Shown one piece after another: positions 1-5,324 of a DNA stretch of 5,324 nt (position 1 is the stretch's first letter; each line of letters opens with the position of its first letter). The stretch lies in contig WGBF01000503.1 in NCBI GenBank assembly GCA_015494485.1, positions 1-5,324 on the forward strand. The letters run 5' to 3'. Source of the DNA: a bacterium. Lineage in GTDB: Bacteria; Calditrichota; Calditrichia; RBG-13-44-9; J042. The notes under the pieces are model-generated. The model did not search any database, had not been told where the DNA came from, and saw only the letters and a list, made by a program, of their open reading frames with translations. Position numbers and translations under genes: made by a program.

Positions 1-80
1 ATGTACTTCTTTTGCCGCGAAAAGGCTTCCATGGTAGGCTCAATCCGATCCGACACAAAATGGTGCTTGGCCCTATTCAT
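1..80 (-). CDS. Start of an unidentified protein, cut by the window edge
   Basis: An ATG at 80-78 overlaps the methyltransferase stop codon in an ATGA junction, and the frame stays open to the window edge. The first residues read MNRAKHHFVSDRIEPTM and continue as a polar, basic stretch with no signal peptide or membrane segment. A Shine-Dalgarno-like AGGGGA lies at 87-92, six bases before the ATG. The overlap, the ribosome site and the shared strand make it the likely third gene of the TetR-methyltransferase operon, under the same repressor. About 26 codons are too few to assign a family and I do not recognise it. The main doubt is whether such a short open stretch is a real gene. Confidence 0.6.
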   Translation of the reverse strand, partial: MNRAKHHFVSDRIEPTMEAFSRQKKY

Positions 81-748
81 TCCTTTTCCCCTTTTGTTGC
101 AATAATGATTTCGGAGGGGAACGTATTTTGACTGATGGTCTCCTCGTGTATAATATTCAACCCGGCGCGCTGAATGGCCTGTTCCGGTCGTACGGGACGG
201 CAATTGGTTAGCAGGGCGGGAAAATGTTTGGCCACCCAGTACCAGAATCCGTTGTACCACCGGTCACCAAATCCAAAATTGACTAACACCAGCCGTCCGC
301 CCGGGCGCAACACCCGCTGAAACTCACTCACCGCCTTTGGAATGTCTTCTACCGGCAGCAAGTCCAGCATAAAGGAATTGAACACCCGATCAAAGGAATT
401 CTCCGGGTATGGCAACTGGAATGCCGAGCCGGTTTGCAAATTCCAGGAAGCGCCCGATTCTCTGGAAAGGCGTTTTCGGGCCCGCGCCAGCATATCGGGT
501 GAAAGGTCAATGCCTTCGTTGCGTCCGTTGGGATTGCGTGCCACGATTTTTCGGAAGAGGCGCCCGGTGCCTACAGCCACTTCCAGAATGTCCATGCCAT
601 CGTGGATTTCAGCAAGGCGAAAGGCTCGTTTAACGGCTTTATCTTCCGTGAGCCAGGCCCAGAGGTCGTAAAACCAGGCCACTGCCGCATAATGGCGGGT
701 AAGGGTTTGCGGCGAAAACGTGCGGGGAAGAACAATTCTCTCACTCAT
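77..748 (-). CDS. Class I SAM-dependent methyltransferase (UbiE/PmtA-like, Methyltransf_11 type)
   Basis: A 223-residue cytoplasmic methyltransferase with a Rossmann-like fold that moves a methyl group from S-adenosylmethionine to an unknown acceptor. Motif I is ILEVAVGTG at 54-62 (glycine-rich SAM loop), motif II is GIDLSPDML at 79-87 with Asp81 placed to bind the SAM ribose, a post-II strand FDRVFNSFMLDLLP lies at 119-132, and motif III is VLRPGGRLVLVNFG at 146-159. The N-terminal HYAAVAWFYD (19-28) resembles the aromatic entry segment of UbiE/COQ5 and phosphatidylethanolamine methyltransferases, which suggests a lipid or quinone-like acceptor; this is inference. Length is normal for a single-domain enzyme. 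The start is supported by AAGGAG at 755-760, six bases upstream, lying inside the end of the TetR gene, which it overlaps by 8 nt. It is probably co-transcribed with and controlled by that repressor. I do not see the features I associate with BtaB. Confidence 0.9.
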   Translation of the reverse strand: MSERIVLPRTFSPQTLTRHYAAVAWFYDLWAWLTEDKAVKRAFRLAEIHDGMDILEVAVGTGRLFRKIVARNPNGRNEGIDLSPDMLARARKRLSRESGASWNLQTGSAFQLPYPENSFDRVFNSFMLDLLPVEDIPKAVSEFQRVLRPGGRLVLVNFGFGDRWYNGFWYWVAKHFPALLTNCRPVRPEQAIQRAGLNIIHEETISQNTFPSEIIIATKGEKE

Positions 749-1394
749 GCGAATCTCCTTGTGTTTTGGTGGAATTGGTATGCGTTTTTAGCCCACGGAG
801 CAGCACATGGCTTAGGGTTTGGGATATTGAAGGCCAGTTGACCTGCTGCGGATCGGCAAGCCACTGGAGAATCAGCCCGTCAAATGCAGCAATGAGCAGC
901 GAAGCCGTTTCTTCAACATTGACCTCAATGAACTCGCCCTGGTTAATGCCGTCCCGGATGATACCTGCCAGCTGGCCGCGCATGGTGGCAAACAGCCGCT
1001 GGAAACCCCGCCGAACACTTTCATTACGTGGGAGATGGCTCCAGAATTCCACATTGGCCGGCAACATGGCCGCGGCCTGCTTCATGCGCTCACCCACAAT
1101 TTTGGCCAGCGCGCGCAACTGTTCGGTCGGCGATTGCGAGGCATCGAGGGCTTGCTGGATTTCGCCATAAAGGCTCTGCACTTCCCAGGCCTCATAAGCG
1201 GCCCAAAAGAGGTCGTCCTTACTGGGGAAATAGTGGTAAATTGTACCCTGACTCACCCCTGCCTTTTGAGCCACATCGGCCACATTGGCAGCATCGTAGC
1301 CTTTTTCAATGAAAACCTCCAGGGCAGCCTGAATGATTTGAGTCTTCCGCCGGGTTCGCAGTTGATTCAGTTGATCAGCGGTCCGGGGCGCCAT
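741..1394 (-). CDS. TetR/AcrR-family transcriptional repressor
   Basis: A 217-residue one-component regulator. Residues 15-60 form the TetR_N DNA-binding domain: helix 1 with RRKTQIIQAALEVFIEKGYD (15-34), then the helix-turn-helix NVADVAQKAGVSQGTIYHYF (37-56), followed by the typical SKDDLF. The C-terminal part (about 70-200) is the helical ligand and dimer domain; the segment AAFDGLILQWLADP (169-182) resembles those of YsiA/FadR- and BetI-type regulators, so a fatty acyl-CoA or other hydrophobic ligand is possible but not shown. The ATG is well placed: AAAGGAGA at 1401-1408, six bases upstream. It is the first gene of its operon and overlaps the methyltransferase gene by 8 nt. A perfect inverted repeat lies just upstream, over the promoter, which points to autorepression together with control of the methyltransferase. 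Confidence 0.93.
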   Translation of the reverse strand: MAPRTADQLNQLRTRRKTQIIQAALEVFIEKGYDAANVADVAQKAGVSQGTIYHYFPSKDDLFWAAYEAWEVQSLYGEIQQALDASQSPTEQLRALAKIVGERMKQAAAMLPANVEFWSHLPRNESVRRGFQRLFATMRGQLAGIIRDGINQGEFIEVNVEETASLLIAAFDGLILQWLADPQQVNWPSISQTLSHVLLRGLKTHTNSTKTQGDSHE

Positions 1395-1400
1395 GTCTTC

Positions 1401-1408
1401 TCTCCTTT
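1401..1408 (-). promoter_or_regulatory. Ribosome binding site of the TetR gene
   Basis: The minus strand reads AAAGGAGA here, ending six bases before the ATG at 1394. It is a near-ideal Shine-Dalgarno match and decides the start over the downstream in-frame codons. Confidence 0.85.
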
Positions 1409-1415
1409 ATTTTTG

Positions 1416-1433
1416 ATTGACTACTCAGTCAAT
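1416..1433. promoter_or_regulatory. Palindromic operator, probable TetR binding site
   Basis: A perfect inverted repeat with 7-bp arms, ATTGACT, four bases, AGTCAAT, lies 22 bases upstream of the TetR start codon. Short palindromes with TTGACT/AGTCAA-like arms are typical of TetR-family operators, and these regulators often bind beside their own gene. The site overlaps the outer half of the -10 box and covers the predicted transcription start, so a bound repressor would block RNA polymerase. That the neighbouring TetR protein binds here is inferred from position. I saw no second copy of the palindrome in the window. Confidence 0.8.
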
Positions 1434-1459
1434 ATAAAACGAAGACGTGTATATATCAA
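1431..1459 (-). promoter_or_regulatory. Sigma70-type promoter of the TetR-methyltransferase operon
   Basis: On the minus strand a -35 box TTGATA (1459-1454) is followed by exactly 17 bases and a -10 box TATATT (1436-1431); each matches the consensus in five of six positions. An A/T-rich stretch just upstream (about 1460-1480) could act as an UP element. The predicted start falls near 1424, inside the palindromic operator, leaving a leader of about 30 nt before the ATG. The spacing and the coincidence with the operator support it; the start site is unmeasured. Confidence 0.72.
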
Positions 1460-1832
1460 TACCAAATAAAAAATTTCAATACATACCTCTTAAGAAAGGA
1501 AAAACGACAGATTGTTTCAAATCGAGCGATGGGCACCTAATTTTAACGAAAGGCACACCGTTGACACGGGATTTAAAAAGAATACTCTAACCAATATGTC
1601 CTGTTTTTAATACTCATTTCGTTTCGGGGAAAAATTATTTCTCGAATGTCACAAGAAGGCCAAATTTCTCAATTGAAAACGCATTCTACCATGAGGAGTT
1701 TTAGCAAATTATTGCACGATTGTTTTACTTCTTATTCTGATTTTTAATTCCTATCGGATCTACGCCCTTTTCATAACCCTGAACGGACCATTCAACAGGA
1801 ATAGCCGGATAAAAAGACGGCTTACCTATTAA
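1460..1832. other. AT-rich intergenic region without a recognisable gene
   Basis: These 373 bases lie between the end of the sulfotransferase gene and the TetR promoter. The region is AT-rich and has only very short open frames on the plus strand, the longest I followed having 33 codons without a usable ribosome site. Two weak inverted repeats occur near the sulfotransferase end, at 1780-1794 (6-bp arms, 3-base loop, one G-U pair in RNA) and 1803-1822 (5-bp arms, 10-base loop). Neither is followed by a T-tract in the direction of transcription, so I cannot name a terminator. I see no tRNA, riboswitch, repeat array or insertion-sequence end. Confidence 0.6.
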
Positions 1833-2969
1833 TCAATTGGAAAACTCCAGGTTTTCCGGCATTGAATAGCCGAACCGGTCAATAATCCACCCCCACCGGC
1901 TGTAAATTCTCTGGTTTGTGTGCTTATTTACGGGGTAGGAATTTTTCTGGTAGCCGGCCTGCGCCAGAATGTAACGTTCCAACGCCCTTTTCACACCGGT
2001 AAAATCCGGTAAAGAGAGTTCCCGATATATTCTTTCCAGCACGGTTAGGGGGTTTGTTTCCAGTTCTTCAAACTTGATTTCCGTGAAATTCCCCTGTGGT
2101 ATTAAATCCTTTGTTTTCCAGAATCGCTCCATCATGCGGGCATAAATATGCAGAACATTTTCTTCGATTTCACGAGTATTCATTTTTCTTAACCCGTAAG
2201 CGGAAATCATGGTTTTAAATGTGAATACCGTAGAATAAAATACAATATACGGATTGCGATAAATATGGACAAATTTGGCCCCGGGGAATAATTCCAGCAG
2301 CAGGGGAATTCGAACCATATTCATTGGATTCTTGATTATCAGGGGTTTTCCACCATGAATCAAAGTAGCCTTCTTCAAAATTCTAATGTAAACCTCTTTC
2401 CAATGGTTGATTGTTTCATCAGAGACATCCTGAAAGAGCAAAAAGTTGAAATTGGCCCGCATGATTTGAGGGAAAAAATACCCGTGATAGAAGGAAAGCA
2501 AACTTAAATTCGCCAACGCATATTCTTCCTCCTGAGGAAATTCAACGGACATTCGCATATTATCCATCGGTCGTTTTTGGGGAAGTAGCTTTTTGAAAAT
2601 GGGTAGTAATAATTTTGTCTCGATACAGATTTCCGGACAAAAGGCCTGTAGTGTGGAAATGTAACCAAAGCGATTATCCTGCGAGAGCAAATTGTGCAAA
2701 TAGGTAGTACCGCAGCGCCAATGCCCGAGAATAAAAAGTGGGGGTTCCTGAATGTGGACTTTTTCAACCTTCCTGTCCCATTTTAACTTTTCATACCAGC
2801 GAAATGGCAATAAGGCCACATTTGAGATGAGGATATTCGCCATTCGCAGCGAATAGCGCGGAGAGAAACCGCGATTTTTCCACAACAGTTTTACGTTGTT
2901 TTGCAATGAACCGGTAGCCAGCGGATGGCCCAGAGATTTGTGGGCTTCCGGGTCGGTGAAAATGCTCAT
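1833..2969 (-). CDS. PAPS-dependent sulfotransferase (Sulfotransfer_3 type)
   Basis: A 378-residue enzyme expected to move a sulfo group from 3'-phosphoadenosine-5'-phosphosulfate to a hydroxyl or amine of a small or lipid-like acceptor. The 5'-phosphosulfate loop is FILGHWRCGTTYLHNLL (79-95), with Arg85, Gly87, Thr88 and Thr89 in the expected places but Cys86 where Ser is more usual. The 3'-phosphate site is FVHIYRNPYIVFYS (233-246), with Arg238 and Ser246. Between them lie family segments RPMDNMRMSVEFPQEEEYAL (133-152) and KPLIIKNPMNMVRI (208-221). The aromatic, basic segment at 36-64 may lie on the membrane; there is no signal peptide. Length fits full-length bacterial members. It overlaps the hydrolase gene by 4 nt (ATGA) and has only an A-rich, weak ribosome site, so translation is probably coupled. 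It is the last gene of its operon and noticeably poorer in G+C than the TetR module. The acceptor cannot be read from the sequence. Confidence 0.92.
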   Translation of the reverse strand: MSIFTDPEAHKSLGHPLATGSLQNNVKLLWKNRGFSPRYSLRMANILISNVALLPFRWYEKLKWDRKVEKVHIQEPPLFILGHWRCGTTYLHNLLSQDNRFGYISTLQAFCPEICIETKLLLPIFKKLLPQKRPMDNMRMSVEFPQEEEYALANLSLLSFYHGYFFPQIMRANFNFLLFQDVSDETINHWKEVYIRILKKATLIHGGKPLIIKNPMNMVRIPLLLELFPGAKFVHIYRNPYIVFYSTVFTFKTMISAYGLRKMNTREIEENVLHIYARMMERFWKTKDLIPQGNFTEIKFEELETNPLTVLERIYRELSLPDFTGVKRALERYILAQAGYQKNSYPVNKHTNQRIYSRWGWIIDRFGYSMPENLEFSN

Positions 2970-3853
2970 TTTTCTTTTTTCTTGGCCATTAATTGGTTAA
3001 CAAACTGTTCAAAATATTTTCCAAATTCTTTTCCGTGGGTGTGTTCATGTGTTTCCAGATCCAGATACGTACAGTCATTGAGCAAAGAAACAATTTTTGC
3101 AATATCTTCCCGGCGATGAAATTTGTCCTTAGACGCACACACCACCAGCGAAGGGGCCTGGACGCTTGCCAGCCGATCCCAGATCTGATAGGATGAAATG
3201 GCTAAAATAGTATCGCGCAATTTGTAAGGGTCCGCGGCGTCAAGTGCCCGCGAGGAAATACGGTACATTTCGTAATCTTCCCGCGTATTGACGCGAAATT
3301 TTCGCAGATACCATTTGGCAATCGGCTTTAGAACAACATAAAAGGGCGCACCTACCCGAATCACCGCCAGGCTCCACGCAGGATAATCAAATACCGCATT
3401 CGGTTCCAGCAATACCAGGCAGAAGGGTTTCCGGGACAAATGCCGATAGCCATCGATAATTGCTGTAGCGCCCAGCGAAGCCCCAAAAAGAATGTATTGC
3501 TTTTCGCCAAGGTCTAATTGGGAAACAACTTCTGCGATATCGCGCCCCATCGTTTCCACGTCAAACGATGCCTTCTGCAAAATGATAGAGGAAGATTTCT
3601 CCCTCGTCTCTACATAATGAACAACAAAGTGCTTGGTTAACGAAATAAGAATGTTTTTGAAGGTTAACATCACCGAAACGAGGCCCGGTACCAAAACGAC
3701 CGGAAACGGCTGCCGCGGGGTTTGGGGATAAAAGGAAACCACCCGCAGTGCTACTCCGGTTGAAAGAGTAAGCCACTGCTGACGCCACGTTGTTCCCGGG
3801 GCACAAAATTCACTCAAATCTTCGAGGGGCTCGCTAATGGCTTTGGATTGCAT
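2966..3853 (-). CDS. Alpha/beta-hydrolase fold protein
   Basis: A 295-residue protein with the alpha/beta-hydrolase fold and a complete apparent catalytic triad. The nucleophile elbow is GASLG (124-128) with Ser126, after strand QYILFG; the acid is probably Asp243 in VVCASKDKFHRRED; the base is one of the histidines 269, 271 or 273 in the THEHTHG segment. Strand PVVLVPGLVS (51-60) carries PG where many family members have HG at the oxyanion hole. Residues 150-215 form a cap-like insert. No signal peptide is present, so it is cytosolic. Possible roles are an esterase, thioesterase or acyltransferase that trims or transfers an acyl group in the pathway of its neighbours; the sequence does not choose between them. 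The start is supported by CAGGAGAG at 3861-3868. It starts 27 nt after the GNAT stop and its own stop overlaps the sulfotransferase ATG. Confidence 0.9.
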   Translation of the reverse strand: MQSKAISEPLEDLSEFCAPGTTWRQQWLTLSTGVALRVVSFYPQTPRQPFPVVLVPGLVSVMLTFKNILISLTKHFVVHYVETREKSSSIILQKASFDVETMGRDIAEVVSQLDLGEKQYILFGASLGATAIIDGYRHLSRKPFCLVLLEPNAVFDYPAWSLAVIRVGAPFYVVLKPIAKWYLRKFRVNTREDYEMYRISSRALDAADPYKLRDTILAISSYQIWDRLASVQAPSLVVCASKDKFHRREDIAKIVSLLNDCTYLDLETHEHTHGKEFGKYFEQFVNQLMAKKKEK

Positions 3854-3860
3854 TTTCGCT

Positions 3861-3868
3861 CTCTCCTG
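3861..3868 (-). promoter_or_regulatory. Ribosome binding site of the hydrolase gene
   Basis: The minus strand reads CAGGAGAG, seven bases before the ATG at 3853. It is the strongest ribosome site in the right-hand operon and lies in the only true gap between these genes (27 nt), so the hydrolase is probably translated independently of the gene before it. Confidence 0.8.
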
Positions 3869-3880
3869 AACGCATTTAAC

Positions 3881-4996
3881 CTACAAAAGCATCATGTCAA
3901 TGTACGGCAGGGCATCCACGGGAAATTCCTCCACAAACTGCCGGGATTTCGAAAAAATCAAAATGTCCGAAATGACCTCCTGATAAAAAAACGGTTTTGC
4001 TGCCTTTGCCAGAGGATCGTTGGCGGAATGACCAAAAATCATGAGGTGATAGCCCCTTTTCCGGTAAACGCGGTAAATGGCATCCAGAAGTGCTTTTAAA
4101 ATTTTCGGATTTCGATCTTTAACTGCGTATTCGAGAATGGTTACATCTTTAAACGCCTTGCCTTCATCCGGCAGTTTCGGATACCGGATAACGGGCGCCC
4201 AAAAATCAACCAACCGTTTCAATACTTTAAACCGGGGTCCGTAACGCATCACACGATTTCGCTTTACCGGGGCCATATCCCATGCACAACACAGACCTGC
4301 GATTTCGTTGCCAATTTCTGCCACAAAAAAGTTCGCGATGTTAAAATTTGGTAGCGTACGGAAGAGGTTCTGAATGCTCTCTTTGGTGATTACCGGTCCA
4401 AATAAGCGGTGTTGGTATTCCTGCTGTAACAATTCAACAATGGTATCCAGATCGTCATTGCGCGCTGGACGCACGGAAATCTCCTGTCGGCCTGGTAACT
4501 TAGGTAACAGAAGAATGTTTTTAACGTGCCACGCCCCAATAATTCTGGAATAGGGCATATTGGGATAGCGGGGGTGAAAACGGTTTAGCAAACGCCTGGC
4601 AGCAACATTTCCTCGCATAATTACCGCATGTCCCATTCGAATATCTTCGGGCAAGTCTTCCAGGAAAAAATCTGACATGCGGTATAACATCCCCTTGTGT
4701 CGCCCTTCCGGACTTGCCACCAGATTGCAGAAATATAGCACGGTCTGTGGCTGACCATGAACAAATACCTGTTTGTAAAGCATCATGGCAAACCCGTGCA
4801 ACTGCTTTCGGATAAAAAAGCCGCCGCACCGCAGCCGGTTGCACCGCAACCGCGGCAGGAAAAACAAATCGGGACTGTGGTCAAATATGATTTTAAATCC
4901 ATTGGCTTCGATGGGAGCTGCCTGCACAATGCGCATCATTTGCGGATTCCATGTTTCATCAATTTCCTGAACGCTGTAAAGCGGGACTTCCGGCAT
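3881..4996 (-). CDS. Two-domain GNAT-family acyltransferase
   Basis: A 371-residue protein that reads as two GNAT-like halves. The first (about 30-165) has core strands LRCGGFFIRKQLHGFAMML (55-73) and TVLYFCNLVAS (85-95), then an acyl-CoA pyrophosphate loop, SPEGRHKGML (95-104), corresponding to the R/Q-x-x-G-x-G/A motif with the last position changed, and a NVAARRLLNRF helix (130-140). The second (about 172-350) opens with ISVRPARNDDLDTIVELL, a typical GNAT start, has strand FFVAEIGNEIAGLCC (223-237) and ends in an acceptor-side strand, but I find no clear acyl-CoA loop in it. Single-domain GNATs are about 150-180 residues, so a tandem arrangement explains the length. It probably acylates an amine, possibly the amino group created by the DUF3419 partner; this is inference. 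It begins 6 nt after that gene with only a weak ribosome site, which suggests coupled translation; the exact start is therefore uncertain. Confidence 0.8.
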   Translation of the reverse strand: MPEVPLYSVQEIDETWNPQMMRIVQAAPIEANGFKIIFDHSPDLFFLPRLRCNRLRCGGFFIRKQLHGFAMMLYKQVFVHGQPQTVLYFCNLVASPEGRHKGMLYRMSDFFLEDLPEDIRMGHAVIMRGNVAARRLLNRFHPRYPNMPYSRIIGAWHVKNILLLPKLPGRQEISVRPARNDDLDTIVELLQQEYQHRLFGPVITKESIQNLFRTLPNFNIANFFVAEIGNEIAGLCCAWDMAPVKRNRVMRYGPRFKVLKRLVDFWAPVIRYPKLPDEGKAFKDVTILEYAVKDRNPKILKALLDAIYRVYRKRGYHLMIFGHSANDPLAKAAKPFFYQEVISDILIFSKSRQFVEEFPVDALPYIDMMLL

Positions 4997-5002
4997 GGGA
5001 TA

Positions 5003-5324
5003 TTACCCGGTTTTAATGGACATGGGAATTAAATTGTAAAATGGAAAGCGGTCCACTTTTTCCAGTTCCTGGCCAAACGTGTACTCCGGTAAAATGATAT
5101 GTTTTAAATCCTCCGGAATCTCATGTGCATAGTGGATGTACCGCAATAAAATCCGTCCGGGTTTCTGCGCTTTTTGTTCGATTAAATGTAGCAATTCTCC
5201 GTATTCCTCGCCTGTCATCCAATCCCCAACATTGGACAGTGCAAATTTATTGAACGCGCCTTGCGCCTGATTTTTCAGATGAGATGTAATGGAAGTATGG
5301 TAAAACTTCAACTGCCTGCTTCGC
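5003..5324 (-). CDS. C-terminal part of a DUF3419 / BtaA-like aminocarboxypropyl transferase
   Basis: The frame is open to the right edge, giving 106 residues and the stop. A TTG at 5311-5309 could serve as a start, but it lacks a good ribosome site and the frame continues upstream, so I take it as internal and the gene as cut by the window. The visible part fits the end of the DUF3419 domain as I know it: FNKFALSNVGDWMTGEEYGE, then KPGRILLRYIHY, an IPEDL segment, and near the end VDRFPFYNL, matching the family's LSN-x(2)-(E/D)-W-M, PG-x-R-x-LLR and DR-x(2)-FY pattern. In BtaA this family moves the 3-amino-3-carboxypropyl group of SAM onto diacylglycerol, the first step of betaine lipid synthesis. 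The SAM-binding part is outside the window, so substrate and completeness cannot be judged. It is followed after 6 nt by the GNAT gene and is probably upstream in the same operon. Confidence 0.74.
   Translation of the reverse strand, partial: RSRQLKFYHTSITSHLKNQAQGAFNKFALSNVGDWMTGEEYGELLHLIEQKAQKPGRILLRYIHYAHEIPEDLKHIILPEYTFGQELEKVDRFPFYNLIPMSIKTG

Noticed and set aside
77..748. Naming the methyltransferase BtaB, UbiE or PmtA
   Set aside because: The SAM motifs are common to many families, and the N-terminal similarity is too general to fix the substrate or a gene symbol.
342..1469. Several plus-strand open frames opposite the methyltransferase and TetR genes
   Set aside because: They mirror the G+C-rich coding sequence of the opposite strand, show no domain-like features and have no supporting start signals.
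1560..1595. A perfect TTGACA on the plus strand that could be a -35 box
   Set aside because: No acceptable -10 box lies 16-18 bases downstream, and there is no plus-strand gene for it to drive.
1646..1747. A 33-codon plus-strand open frame in the intergenic gap
   Set aside because: It has no ribosome site at a usable distance, no recognisable sequence character and opposes the direction of every other gene; chance explains it.
1780..1822. Two small inverted repeats just after the sulfotransferase gene, considered as a terminator
   Set aside because: The stems are only 5-6 bp, and the bases that follow on the minus strand are not a T-run.
5003..5311. A complete 102-residue protein starting at the TTG at 5311
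   Set aside because: The frame stays open upstream to the edge, the TTG lacks a convincing ribosome site, and the visible part matches only the end of the DUF3419 domain.

Overview
The window is bacterial and gene-dense, and every gene I can support is read on the minus strand, so transcription runs from high to low coordinates. It holds two separate transcription modules divided by an AT-rich gap of about 440 bases. Nothing in the sequence fixes the species. The Shine-Dalgarno sites, stop/start overlaps and sigma70-like promoter fit an ordinary mesophilic or moderately thermophilic bacterium, probably an environmental Gram-negative one, but this is a weak inference.

Right-hand module (5324 down to 1833): four tightly packed genes that look like one operon whose promoter lies beyond the right edge. 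In order of transcription they are the C-terminal part of a DUF3419/BtaA-like protein (3-amino-3-carboxypropyl transferase family, which uses S-adenosylmethionine), a two-domain GNAT acyltransferase, an alpha/beta hydrolase, and a PAPS-dependent sulfotransferase of the Sulfotransfer_3 type. Junctions are 6 nt, 27 nt and a 4-nt overlap. Read together they suggest a small pathway that builds and decorates a lipid or other hydrophobic molecule: aminocarboxypropyl transfer, N- or O-acylation, hydrolysis or acyl transfer, and sulfation. I know of no described pathway with exactly this enzyme set; this is the most interesting feature of the window.

Gap (1460 to 1832): AT-rich, with no convincing gene, RNA or terminator. 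The promoter of the left-hand module lies at its low-coordinate end.

Left-hand module (1459 down to 1): a TetR-family repressor, a class I SAM-dependent methyltransferase of the UbiE/PmtA-like kind overlapping it by 8 nt, and the first 26 or so codons of a third gene overlapping the methyltransferase by 4 nt. An 18-bp palindrome overlaps the -10 box and predicted start site of the TetR promoter, so the module is probably autorepressed. These genes are clearly richer in G+C than the sulfotransferase gene, which suggests that the two modules have different histories. Whether the methyltransferase acts on the product of the right-hand operon (as BtaB does after BtaA in betaine lipid synthesis) is open, and the sequence gives only proximity in its favour.
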